Shown piece after piece: positions 31,351 through 43,005 of a stretch of DNA of 64,000 nucleotides. The DNA lies in contig JAFEUB010000845.1 of assembly GCA_024529925.1 (NCBI GenBank), positions 229,501 through 293,500 of the forward strand, in the 5' to 3' direction. Position 1 is the stretch's first letter. Each line of letters opens with the position of its first letter. Below the pieces are notes generated by a model. The model had not been told where the DNA came from. It saw only the letters and a program-made list of their open reading frames with translations, and did not search any database. This DNA is from Ophthalmolycus amberensis (lineage: Eukaryota; Chordata; Actinopteri; Perciformes; Zoarcidae). The position numbers and the translations under genes were made by a program.

Positions 31351-32656
31351 TTACATATCAGACCATGGGAGGGTATTGGGAGGTCTAAAATGTTGCTCCA
31401 GTCTGCAGAGAAACGAGACAGAACAGTTAAAAGTACAAATAAAATATGCACAAACAGGTGCTAAAAGCTGAAGCAGACCACTTACGTTGGATTCAGGGCT
31501 GTGTTTTCACCCCACACAAATGGAACAGCATAATCATCAGCCTCTGCAAGACAAAACTCTAGTTACCTTAACAGACTAAATCAATGTGTTCAAAGTCTGG
31601 TTCAGAGTACGCAAGCAGAGAAAAACAATACTGCTTTAAGATACTGTGTATTGAATATTTCTAACTCAAGCACTGATTGTTACTTTAATTAAAAGCATAG
31701 AAATACGCTTTCTTGCTGATAGTTAAATAAGGAGATAAATACCACTCATGTCTGTACGCTTAATATGAAGAAGGCAACGGTTAGCTGAGCATAAAGACTG
31801 GAAACAAATAGCCTGACTCTCTCTTGAGACAATCCACCTACCAGCACCGTCAAAGCTCACCAATTAACACATTATATCATGTTTGTTCAATCACAAAAAA
31901 ACAACAAGTTGTGGTTAATAATTATACCTTTGTCCCAATCCTCAGACATGTCCTGGTTTACCCAAGTACTGACTGGGACCTGCCATTGAGAATGCCCATT
32001 GGTGCTTCCCCCTGTAAACACAACATAATCCCACTCAGGTACACTGTAAGCACACGTTGACTCTGCAGGGTAAAGAAGAGCCAATAAAGTGGTTGTGTTA
32101 CCATCTTCAGTGTCCACGGATATCCTGTCCTCACAGGTTTCAGTGTGGCGTGTCAGCTCATGCTTGTGGACCAGGTGGCGAGCATTAAACGGACAGGTTT
32201 TCAGCTCACTGGCCAACTTCGGATGATTCTATGAGAGAAAAGAAAAAGGAGATTTACAGTTTTCAACCATACATGATACACACATCCTTGCATGTCAATT
32301 TACAATATTTTCCATACTTGCTGGTGTTAGCGGTGAACAAGCACTCGACTCACCTTTCTGCACTTTATAAGATGGTAAGGGAAGCGGCAGGCCCGGATGA
32401 GGTGGGTCTTGTCAAACGGGCACTGCTGAATTTTGTCAGGGTCACAGTTTCTCTTTTCCTCTTTAAAGTCAGAGAAGAACAAATGAATACATTTCACCCT
32501 TTAATATTTACAAAAACAAAAAGACAGCAACTGAAGATGTTGAAAAGGTATTAAATCGTCTTGAATATTACCGGTTTCCTCGTCCAACTGTGCTCGCTCG
32601 CCAGCTGCAGTGTTGCATGGAGAGCTAGTGGTTCCATATCTGATCGTGGTCGCCAT
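31351..32656 (-). CDS. gtsf1: Gametocyte-specific factor 1 (double CHHC zinc finger, piRNA pathway)
   Basis: Six coding exons on the minus strand, in transcript order: 32656-32572, 32460-32354, 32228-32102, 32011-31928, 31543-31486 and 31402-31351 (stop TAA), giving 170 aa against 167 in human. Two U11-48K-type CHHC fingers are complete: C42-x5-H48-x9-H58-x3-C62 ([20 protein letters not shown]) and C76-H82-H92-C96 ([16 protein letters not shown]). The C-terminal half keeps [20 protein letters not shown] and LPWSDM. Gtsf1/Asterix proteins bind PIWI complexes and tRNA and are needed for transposon silencing in the germline. The intron between exons 3 and 4 is only 90 nt; a closer acceptor near 32068 would leave about 34 nt and was rejected. 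The gene is divergent from letmd1. Confidence 0.95.
31690..31905. mobile_element. MITE-family fragment in gtsf1 intron (family of 61165-61673)
   Basis: It contains CTTGCTGATAGTTAAATAAG, GCATAAAGACTGGAAACAAA, CTACCAGCACCGTCAAAGCT and CACATTATATCATGTTTGTT. The same blocks recur in the same order at about 39160-39365. The ormdl2 intron element shares the CTTGCTGATAG and TTTCCAGTCTTTGTGCTAAG vocabulary. Confidence 0.6.
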
Positions 32657-32949
32657 CTCTAGCTGTGATGTACTGAAGATACACCAACTGGCTAAAGGCA
32701 AAGATGCAGAATGCAAAAAAACACACAATGTAGACAAAATAAACAATAGTGACCGGTTTCTAGATGCACATGCAGCATTCAAAAACAAGTCTCGTGCTTG
32801 TTAGTCTGAGGTGGCCCATTATCCGCCTGAGGAAACGACAACCTGAACTATATGGAAGCAATTTATTCGCACCAGGAGGCCGAATACCTGGGCGTAAAAG
32901 TGTAGACGCCACCGGCTTTGATTCAACTTCCAAAATACTTCAGCACTAG

Positions 32950-33843
32950 CTAGCTAGTTAGATTATTTATTGGTTACGGTTTTACTTTATTGGTTTACGG
33001 TTTTAAACCGCTCCCCCTCCCCCACCTCATCACAGGTCGACCGTTTTCAATCGGGCACCTGGAAGCGTGCAACCAAGATGTTTTTTTAAAAATGCGGGTG
33101 TATTTTAGAGCAGTTTACGGGCGACGGCAGATTTTTCAAGAAATATTGGTTGCACTGTAAACATTTAATCGTCAAACATTGCTTTTAAACAGCGCATGCA
33201 CACAAAAACTTGGCTAGTAACTTAACGTTTGCTAGCAAAAATGTGGCAAGACGCCTCTTAAAAGTAGCCAATAAAACTCTAATTGAGACGCCATGACATT
33301 TCTAAAAAGTAACATTTCAGTTCTTAACATATGTTATGAATACAGTCTGTTGATAAATGTAATTTCTACGAATAACAATCTCATAAAGACCTTTGTTTCC
33401 AGCCTGCTTCTCTGCTGCACGCGGGTTCGACGATTTTGTAGCTCCGCCCCCAACTTTTAGCGAATATCGTTAAGTCACGTGGTTTCCAGTTCACGCGACA
33501 ACAACTACTCTGCTTAAAATCTGTAAAAAATAACATTAGATGAATTCAAATTACGGTAAACCAAATGTCGTCACTAATATCTGAAGATGTGAAATAAATC
33601 AGCAAAGTATAGATTATGTGTAGTAGTGGAAGAAGTATTCAAACAACAATATGTGAGCAAAAGAGATATTAGCAAGAAAATGTACTTAAAGCACCAAAGT
33701 TAAAGTACTAATAAATAACAAGTACTAATAATCCTTTATTGTGGGTTATATCAGTTGTATATTGTCATATTTTTGTTGTTGATAAATTAATATGTAAGTG
33801 GTACTTTATTGTTGTAGTTTATTCGCATATATATATACGGTTG

Positions 33844-33906
<63 letters not shown>

Positions 33907-33930
33907 TATATTCATATGAGTCCTTATGTA
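32950..33930. other. Divergent gtsf1-letmd1 intergenic region
   Basis: It holds C-rich and GC-box-like pieces (CCGCTCCCCCTCCCCCACC at about 33008, GCTCCGCCCCC at about 33442). A fragment starts GTAGTGGAAGAAGTATTCAAA (33621), probably of the 'CTACATTTC' repeat family. A (TA)n run occupies about 33847-33898. The gtsf1 transcription start must lie at about 32700-32990 and that of letmd1 at about 34040. Confidence 0.55.
33847..33898. repeat. (TA)n microsatellite
   Basis: About 25 TA units, about 170-220 bp upstream of the letmd1 start codon. Confidence 0.95.
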
Positions 33931-33939
33931 CACAGCAGA

Positions 33940-34040
33940 CATTACGGTAACATAACTGCTTCTGGCTTTGCCGTATATGAGCATCATTACGGTAATTTAA
34001 CTGCTTTTGGCTTTGCCGTATATGCGCATCATTACGGTAA
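33940..34040 (+). repeat. 45-bp tandem repeat, 2.2 copies, immediately upstream of letmd1
   Basis: Units are 33940-33984 and 33985-34029, then a partial copy from 34030. Each starts CATTACGGTAA and ends GCCGTATATG(A/C)GCAT. The period of 45 is a multiple of three, so the frame upstream of the letmd1 ATG stays open through the repeat. Confidence 0.95.
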
Positions 34041-34068
34041 CGTGGGTGGAACTTCAACTGTGTCAAAC

Positions 34069-37000
34069 ATGGCGCTGTTCAGCTCCGGCCTGTGTAGCCG
34101 TTTGTCTTTGACCCGACTATGTGGTCTCCGGACAAACATGATAATAAATGGCCTTTACTCTCCTTATGTGTCCTGTCAGTCCAGGTATGTTTAAAACACT
34201 TTATACTTCATTTGTCCACGATTTGTGGGTTTGTTTTACTCGCGTCTGACTTGAACCGTTGCTAACTGAAGCTAGCTGCATATCAGGACATGATGTACCG
34301 TTTGTGTTTGATAAGACATATGTAGACAGATATATGATACAAAATTAGTTGTCTACTCTATATTGAAATCATAGTACTTTGCTGTGTCTTTACAACACGT
34401 CCAGCATTAAACTACCTGTGATTTTAATATACTATATATATAATATACACGTGAACATGGAGTGTAGTTTGGGTGTTTCATGTCCTGTGTCATTAAGATG
34501 GATATAAATAATGACCAAAGTTAAATGACATTCCGACTTTTGACATTTATTTTTTTATACGGATAATTCAAACTCGTCTATTTCGATTATTAATCTTTGT
34601 TATGGGTAAATATCCCTTTCATTGTAGCAAGTGGATAAATAGTGAGCCCTCCTTTATTGTGGGTTATATCATAGGCTTATACATGATTTAAAACAATATT
34701 TTTCTCATCACATAAAACAATGTACTGTAGTAAAATAGCAAGAAAGATTTGTGGAGCAATATCTCGTTTTATTGTTTTGATTTATGTCAATTCTTTTTGA
34801 AGTCTTCCTTCCTCTTTGATCTTTTTTCTTATCTATGCCTAGTGATTAAAAAAATGTTAATGTAATTAATATATTTCTGTAACTAGTTTAATTTAACCCC
34901 CCTATATTACATTTGTATTTAATGTATTACTTTTATTTTAAAAAAACGTTAATATTGTGTTGTATTATATTCTCTGCGAGATGTAGGTCTGTTAATGTGT
35001 GTTCAATGAAAACAAAACCAGAAGATTTCTGGCGTTTAACGGCTGATCTTTTCGTGTGATTGAATGTATTCATGTTCACGTCTTCTGCTCGACAGGTTGC
35101 CTCTGTGCAGACACTACTCATCTTCCAAAGTCAGACGAGGTATTGGCCGATATGTCGCCTCCAAGTTCCAGACGGTAAATGCCAAATATGAAGGTTTCCT
35201 CAAAAGGCGATTTCCCCGCTTTTATCAGCTCTATCACACTTTTACGAAAGGTAGGATCAACGTTAACTCTGGCATCTCAAAGACTATATTTCTAATGTTA
35301 TATACTGCAGATACTTTTTGCATATCTTATGTTAGTTGTGTTAAACTGCACACTGGTTGTGTAGCTACAGGTTTTTAACAGTAATTAAAGTGAATGAATG
35401 GAACATTAATTGGTTTAATGTTGTTGAATGAATTTTTGTTCAGAAACAGGAACACAATGTCAAATTCACTCTGTTGGCTCTTATACACATTTACATTGTA
35501 TTGCACTACATGATTGTACCTTGTTTGCACCGTATGTGTAGTCTGAATGTTGCATCATTCATTCTTTGGGTTTCTTTTGCACTGGAGACCAGGAAAAACA
35601 CCATTTTGTTCCTTTATGTACTTTACTGCATTCAGATTGATGACAATTAAGAGTCTCAAGTTTCAGAGACAGAACAACTTGTCATGTTCTCCATCCGGTA
35701 TCCAACGATACTGTACATGTGGAGCACTTACAGAGTTTATTTTCTCAGTTACTGCACATCAGAATAAACTTAATTTTCATGGTAATGTGGTTAATGGCAA
35801 GAATAGTATAATGTAAATGTCTATCTGTGGCACCACACGCTGTACAAAAACGTAAAGTGCGTACAAACGTGGCTCAGCAGACGGGCTTGGTGGTAAAAAT
35901 CCTGCCTCCGCCTGTTCACATGTTTAAGTGTCTTTGAGCAAGACACACGACTCCTTTTGTTCACAATGTCCAGGTCACCACCTTGCATGGCTGCTACACC
36001 ACCATCAGTTTCATCCACATTTTTCTTATAAACATAATTTTGAATATAATATATCTTTCCACTAGGGAGGAAATGTGTCTTTGGCTCACCAAATACAAGA
36101 AACAACTACCGTACATAAATAGTAGTTAATAAAAACAAAACACACAGACATGGTCATATTACAACAGTTCATATTTGTAGCTTAAATCCTCTCAGTCACT
36201 TTGCTGAGTTAAGAATATTGATGGCACTTCTAAAATACATCGTTAGCAGCCAGAAGGACTGTATAGAAGAGAGGATGGGAACTATCTGACAAGACCGTCC
36301 TCGCTTTCTTCATCGTCGTCCTGTAAAAAGTTGAGTCACAGGCTTTTGGGGTTTACCACCTGTTTTAGCTGCCATTGACACAATCCTAGAAAGTAAATTC
36401 ATTGATCGACAGTTGAAGTGACCGTACCAGGCAGAAGGTGCAAGTTTAAACATCCATCAATAGCTTTGTACACTAGTTCTAAAATCACCTGACTAACACC
36501 AAGGCCACTAGGACGATAAAGTCGCTGTGAGCATCTCTTGAAAATATACTTTGTATTTTGAGAGGAGCTCACCTGGAGGTCCAGAACTGTACCAACAGGG
36601 TATTTCCAGATATTGCTTTGTGCAGATAATGTATTCGTTTGTCTTGGCCACATTGATTTCCAGCTGGCTAAAGCGACACCATGTTTGAAGGGCCTTAGTG
36701 TGGGCGAGATACAGGCAGCTTCACCTAGAGGCTCTGTTTCTGTAGAAGGCCAATGAAGAACATGCCATCAGTATACTGAAACATTGTAAAAAGAGGGGAA
36801 AGAGCATGTCTCACATGCTCCCCCTGTCACAGAGCCTCTGTTTTACTTATTTTTTTATCATTGAATCATTCCAGGATTCAAGCTACTGTTCCAAGACGCC
36901 AAAGATGTGCAGATGATAAAAGTAAAGATGTTCTCTGAAGGAGTGCAGTATAAGGATTTGCCTTACAGGGAGATGGAGAAGCTCAGACAGGTGGGTCTTC

Positions 37001-40000
37001 TCCACCACCATGAATCATGTCCAGATATTGTCACATTTATAACCAGATATTGAGTCAAAACATTGTGATACAGTGGTTGTGATGTAATGGATTCCTGATC
37101 ATGTTTGTACACTTTTCTAAGCAACTCTAAGTGTCAGGTTCACATTTTTTAAAGTCAAATTTTGTTACTTTGGATGACTGCCAGCTGAAGGCATAAAAGA
37201 AGATTTTACAAATGGTCTTCGACATAAACTATTGAAATGACAAAAGAAGGTAATCACATTAAATCAGATGTCTGAAATTCAGCAGCAGATTTCACACTAA
37301 AATAATTATGTTCTGTATGTTATAGCCTCACTAGTAAGCATTTAATACTTTGCCTTTATTTGTTTATTTATTTCAGCTATGTAATGTTTGTTGTCTCACG
37401 GCATCTTAACTCAATTTACATTTGTTTCACAGTTCCGCAGAGACTTGATGAAGGCGCTTCCGCTGGTAGTGATATCAATCCCTCCCTTTGCCAACTACCT
37501 GGTTTTTGTCTTGATGTGAGTTACCGTACATTCAAATGACCATCTTTTCATTTCAGTTGGCACCCTTTTGATTCATATTCAGCAAAAAAGTGACAGTGAT
37601 GTTAATTTATGTCCCTCAATATTATTGTTGGAATTTCCTTCATATCGTGTCCATGTTGTTATATTAATATATATTGTTGTTATATTAATATATATTTGAC
37701 CATCCTTCCATGTGTCCCTCCTCTCTCTGCTACCATCTCCTCCTGTTCACTGCCAGGTACTTTTTCCCCCGCCAGCTCCTGATCCCTCATTTCTGGACTC
37801 CGAAGCAGCAAGTAGAGTTTCGGGAATTGTACCATTCCCACAGGGTCCTGCACCACTGGCCAGTGCTCAAAGGGCTCGAGAGCACGAGCCAACAGGTGAA
37901 AGACGGCCAGCTACAGAGTCGCCTGAGGGACCTGTGTGCTAAAGTAAGTGAACACTGAGGAATACTCTCTATATTTAAATATGACGGTGTACAAAACAGA
38001 TCATTTCTTCTCCTTTCACACAATAAAAGCGCTGCAAGGATGATGTGTTTTTATATGCGCATTTATGTGGCTATAAACGAACTACACCCCGGTCGCATGA
38101 CTTCATGTCACCACCACGAAGCTAAAGGCAGTTTAGTGTTCGGCGTGTTGACGTTTGTTATTTAGATGACGTCTGTTAAGTTAACAGGAGAAATTTGTCT
38201 TTGCTCATTGTGCAAATATCAAATCTGAGATATTTGGTCAAAAACATCATGATTTTAAATAGTTTCCTCTGCTGGTAAAGGGACATGGATTTTAAGTTAT
38301 ATTGCACATAAATTACACAGTATATCAAATTACAGAATAAATGGCCACTGTCTCTCATTGTAAATTAATACTACAAATTCGTCATGGTTGCACATACAAG
38401 TACAACAAGGTTGAACCTGTATCCAGTGTTCCATGAAAGTGGGATGAACTGCCATCTCTGTGCGTTTTCAGGTGCAAAGCGGAGGAAATCCTAAAGTGTC
38501 TGAAATCCTCGCAGTCCGGAGCCTGTTCTCTGGACCTCCTCTGGGTATAAACAGGATGAGTGTGGATCAGATGGTCAGTTACACCCCTCCACTCTTCACA
38601 ACGTCACACAACGTCTGCACAAACACTCTGTGAACCCGAACGTCACTAGAATATCTCTCCTGTCTGTCTTCACGGCCAATCAGAGATACGTCAGCCCCCT
38701 GCTCTTCCTGACTCCTCGCCTCCCGGGTGTCCTGATAGGCCGCCGGCTGAACAGCCATGCCATGGAGCTGCTCCTGCTGGACCGGGCCCTCAGCAGGCTG
38801 GGCCCCCACCAGTTGAATGACTCCGAACTCAGACAGGTCAGTCACTCCACACAACTTAAAACATTTCACATTCACTGGCCATACATTGATTTGCATGATG
38901 AACGTTGCGTATCCCTCATTAAGCTGTGTTATAAATACAGAATATTTGTCTCTTTTTCAGGCTTGTTATGTGAGGGGGCTCCATTCTAACAGTCTTGGCA
39001 TCTATCAATGCCGCGAGTGGTTAACCCAATGGCTTCAGCTGTCCTCCTCACTGAAAGGTATTTTCATTTGGATGTGCACTATTTTTGTAATTTTAGCCCA
39101 ATCCTGTTGCCATGTCTGTTTTATCTAATATTTAAAGAAGAATAGGAATTATGCTGATTGGCTTTCTTGCCGAGAGTTGGATGAGAAGATCAGGAGTACG
39201 TCTGTACTGTAGATATGAAGCGCCTGATTGACTGAGCTTAGCATGAAGAAGCAGCTGGCCTTGTTGTGTCCGAAGGAAACAAATTCAGCCCACAGCACCT
39301 CCAAAGCGCACTAATTCACATGGCACATCTTATTTGTTTAATCTGTACAAAAAACAAGGTGATATTGCAGTTTTTTTTGTGCAAAGTAATTTAGTTAGCC
39401 TAACGTCACTTATGATGGCTTGGCACAGAACTCGAATCCTCCTTTTGAGAAAAATGTATTGGCCGAATTAATGTAGCAATATGTCCAAATAATAGAATCT
39501 AAAAAAACAGAACAGGAAGGAAAAATGCTTTTTTCACAGTGAGGAAGAAAGACACTAACTGTTGGTCCAATCATCCTGTTAAGCTCCACAACAGTTTCCT
39601 TGTTACACCAGCAGGATCATAAAACTCAGTTGGGTTGAGTCTTTCAAGTTTTGGTGCAATAGAATTAAATTGAATCTAAGTTAGATTAAAAACTAAACTG
39701 ACGATTGAATTCAATCTTTTTATTTCAAGCTAGTTTTAAAGTTTGCATGATTTAATCAGGTTTAGAAAATTAATCAATTTTGATGCAACCTGGCCTGTCT
39801 TTACATTGCAAGTAGTTGTTTGCTGCTATATTCATGCTCTTAAATAGAATTGTAGCACCTTGTTAAAAGAGTACATCACAGATTTGGCATCGCACTCCTA
39901 CTAAATTGTCAGACTCAAAGTTAAAAAAGGATCAAAATCGATGCAGCAGAACCAGAGATATTGTTGTTTTTATTCCATGCATTCTTTTTCCTTGTTAATG

Positions 40001-40366
40001 CCTGACTCCTACATTACCCACAATGCACTTGTGGTCTTCAGGCCCATCCAATGCTGACTCAATTAATCAGACTTCATGCAGCACCGTCTGGAGCCACAAA
40101 AGGCTTCTTTACAACAGTTTCCACTTCCATAGTCGTACCCCAAAAGACTTATGTGGAGTTCTCCTGTAATGCCTCGATATAAACTTTGTATTGATCTTCT
40201 CATCTAACTCTCGCACTATTCCTTAATTTGTCGATTCTAAAACGTAATACTGTTGATTTTTTATGCCTCTTTTTTTTGATTTTCTGCAGAGTCAGAGGTG
40301 TCACTCCTTCTGCACTGCATTGTGTTTCTCTCTTTCAACTCCCCGACCGGTGCCAGCCGACACTGA
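34069..40366 (+). CDS. letmd1: LETM1 domain-containing protein 1 (mitochondrial)
   Basis: Nine coding exons: 34069-34184, 35096-35250, 36875-36990, 37433-37515, 37757-37943, 38472-38573, 38684-38836, 38961-39057 and 40290-40366 (stop TGA), giving 361 aa against 360 in human. The N-terminus (MALFSSGLCSRLSLTRLCGL) is Arg/Leu/Ser-rich without acidic residues, as in a mitochondrial presequence. Family signatures are FLKRRFPRFYQLYH, LPYREMEKLRQFRRD, the membrane segment ISIPPFANYLVFVLMYFFPR (about residues 140-162), HFWTPKQQVEF and the C-terminal RGL..LGIYQCREWL. LETMD1 is a mitochondrial inner-membrane protein linked to respiratory function and brown-fat thermogenesis in mammals. The ATG at 34069 (AAACATGG) is preferred over the in-frame ATG at 33916, which would add 51 residues from a tandem repeat and bury the presequence. 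Confidence 0.96.
35820..36110. repeat. Possible tRNA-derived or MITE-like dispersed element in letmd1 intron
   Basis: The phrase AAGTGTCTTTGAGCAAGACA, with flanking GGCTCAGCAG and CCTGCCTCCGCCTG, is familiar from memory as a component of several fish dispersed elements. No clear ends or second copy are visible. Confidence 0.35.
36180..36840 (-). mobile_element. Decayed LINE (non-LTR retrotransposon) reverse-transcriptase C-terminal fragment
   Basis: On the minus strand, broken frames read in order FIGLLQ, WCRFSQLEINVAKTNEYI, then (36653-36399) YPVGTVLDLQ, SQRLYRPSGLGVSQVILEL and VYKAI. These are the typical thumb/C-terminal motifs after the catalytic FADD of fish LINE reverse transcriptases. 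The catalytic core itself is not visible, and stops and frameshifts interrupt it. It lies in the intron between letmd1 exons 2 and 3, antisense to the gene. Confidence 0.75.
39160..39365. mobile_element. MITE-family fragment in letmd1 intron 8
   Basis: It shares ordered blocks with 31690-31905 (TTCTTGC.GA.AGTT, GAAGATCAGGAGTACGTCTG, CTTAGCATGAAGA, CAGCACCTCCAAAGCGCACT, TTATTTGTTTAATCTGTACA). It is a second decayed copy of the same family. Confidence 0.6.
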
Positions 40367-41607
40367 CAGGAAGCCGGCAGCAATCTGCTTTTGAGATTAG
40401 GTCGTCTCTTGTGCAACGGGCAGCACAGCTTCCTAAGAGTTGTCAACATCTCCATTTTCTTGTTCTTGGCAAAATTATAAGAAAGAAAGAAAAAAAATCT
40501 TTAAGCCCAAAACTTGAAAGGATCCTGATAAGTCCAGAAGGCTTAAAACTGTCCTGTTTGCCAAATACATTCCCAGTAAATAGGATTCATTTGGGAAAAA
40601 TCGTATGAATCTATTTAGTCTTCATCAGGGGAGTGGTATGGGATCTTACTTAATAAATCAGCACAATAAGAGAGGTGCATTTTGACTTCAAAATCTTGCT
40701 TATTGGAGTTCTCGTGTAATTCAGACCCTCAAGAGGAACTTAAATTGATTATGATGCACTGAACCATATTAAGTCGCGTTGGTATAATTACCTGTCGCTG
40801 TATCTCAAGCTTGATACAACTGTTCAGCTCAGGCTCGTCATTTGTTTACTGCTAAGATAACACATCATTACACACCTACTGAGACAAAGAGGATAGTGTT
40901 TAGTAAAAGTTAATATTGTTCACTCATTCCTCATTAAAATTACAATGCTTTTATGTGGGCATGTTAAATGTCTTAACATGTACACATTAAACACGTACTG
41001 TAGCTTCTCATACATTTACCTCACTTATGTGCTCCGCTGTTACTTCTTTACAATTAAGAACGCTGTCCAGACGGGAATTTTCTTGCAACAGTTTTGAGGG
41101 AACAACATCATTTTGTCACACACGGAACAATCGGTCGACATGAAAAATCAGTAGAATACACAAAGGCACCTTCTAAAAAGAAAAAATGTTGACGGATCCT
41201 CTATAGAGATTTAAAAAAGAAAAAAACAATCAATATGTTTGCAATTGCAAAGACATTCAAGCGTGTTTGTGTTGTAATTTAATTTATTTGTTGTTGTGCA
41301 GCACAGCACTCGCAAGCTATCTGAAAAAGGAAGTGATGGCACTTTAATTTATTGTTTACTCAATGTTTTCTTGATTTGGAGGCTTATGATGACATTAACA
41401 CTTCTGCACAGAATTTCAAGTGTTTTGCTAAATTCAGAGTAGCAGTACAAGAGGAACTGCACGTCCAGTACAAGAGGAACTGCACGTCCTTTATGCTGGT
41501 GTTTGATGTAGTAAAGTGTCAAATAGGAAATGTCATTTACTTCCTGTGCCTTTCACAAGGACTGGCACACTACATCTAAAATACGAGTTGCAGAAGTTAT
41601 TTTCTGT

Positions 41608-41652
<45 letters not shown>

Positions 41653-41745
41653 TGCTCAACCGGTTTTGAATGTTTTTTTGCTGTGCCAATATTATATACA
41701 TTTTAATGGAACTGTCTGAAATAAAAACCTTTTGTGGTGCATTTA
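40367..41745 (+). other. letmd1: letmd1 3' UTR with poly(A) signal AATAAA at 41720-41725
   Basis: Non-coding sequence runs to AATAAA at 41720-41725. It contains a 23-bp direct duplication (41443-41465 and 41466-41488, CAGTACAAGAGGAACTGCAC core) and a (TA)n run (41612-41648). The cd63 3' end is only about 40-80 bp further on, in the opposite direction. Confidence 0.75.
41612..41648. repeat. (TA)n microsatellite in letmd1 3' UTR
   Basis: An uninterrupted TA run of about 18 units, about 70 bp before the poly(A) signal. Confidence 0.95.
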
Positions 41746-41799
41746 TGTTTCCCTGTTTGTATTTACACTTCAGATAATCCAGATGTAATTTAAAGAGTC

Positions 41800-41805
41800 T
41801 TTAAT
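41800..41805 (-). terminator. cd63: Candidate cd63 poly(A) signal (ATTAAA)
   Basis: The minus strand reads ATTAAA here, about 310 nt past the cd63 stop codon. ATTAAA is the commonest variant of the vertebrate signal. This puts the cd63 end within about 80 bp of the letmd1 end. Confidence 0.55.
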
Positions 41806-42114
41806 AGCAACTGGAAAACAGCAAAACAGATCTTAAGTATTCTTAACAGAAGAAGAAAAAGTGTTAGAATTCCTCACAACCAACAAAAATATACAGTAAG
41901 GTGGAGTTTATCATTTCTATAATTTCCTAAATACATACAGTAACAAAGCAGAGATATTGTTAACCTATGAAAATACAATCCAAATTCACTATACAAGAAA
42001 ATATATTCTGTGAATTATATCTGAAATATAGGATGAACACATTAAAAGTTTCCAACAGAAGATCCCAATAAGCGTGACCTGAGCAGACGACTCTTCCTCA
42101 GCTGTGAGGCTGGA

Positions 42115-42973
42115 TCACATGACTTCGTAGCCGCTGTTGATGCCTCTCATCAACAGGCAGGAGAACACGATGCCAAACACCTGCAATTTAAAACGATCAC
42201 ACACGAGAAGGAGAGGACACATCGGTTTATTTTTCTGCTGGTAATAAAGTTGTGTTTTTTTTTGACAGACTGGCAATACAATCAATCCTGTTGTCACTTT
42301 TAGAAGCAAAATAAAATCAGTGACATTAAAAATGTAAAGAGTTCAAATGAATACAAAAACACATTAACACCATCTTTCAAATAAAATCATATTAGGAGGT
42401 AAAATGTAGGAGTAAAATTGTACTTGTTAGGATTTATGCACTACATACTAAGTGTCTGGACAGATTACGTTTTTTATTATTGACGTTACGTACCTGCAGG
42501 CCGGCAATGACGAGAGCTGCAACGATCACCCACAGGAGGTTTTTCCTCAGGAAAGCCAACAGAGCATCATGACAACCCTACAACAACAACAAGAAACAAA
42601 AGTTAGATTTAATATGGACATTTCACTGCTTGAGTTATTTAAGTGACCCGTTTGCTTCACGGTAAAACTTTATGACTTATTTTCAACAGTTGTGTTTTGT
42701 TGACTTTGGCTTTACTTCCTCTTATCGTTCGGACTGTAAAAAACTGGCCTTGCACATTTGATAAAGGTGACAAAATACGGAAATGACCATAAAGTGTTGT
42801 TATTACACCAAATATGGAAATCCTTTACCTTTTACTCGTTGTATGTTCTATTCATAAACCGATATATTCATTGGTGTTTTCCAAAAAGTCAGCCAACATA
42901 TTTTGAGGTCAGTTTTACCACAGAAATGTCTTATTTACATGCACCTGTGTGGGGACTTGTTACACACACAGAC

Positions 42974-43005
<32 letters not shown>

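Noticed and set aside
32012..32101. Alternative gtsf1 exon 4 start at about 32066, which would add residues such as [15 protein letters not shown]
   Set aside because: It would leave an intron of about 34 nt, below the practical vertebrate minimum. The acceptor TTTACAG at 32012-32013 gives a 90-nt intron and keeps frame.
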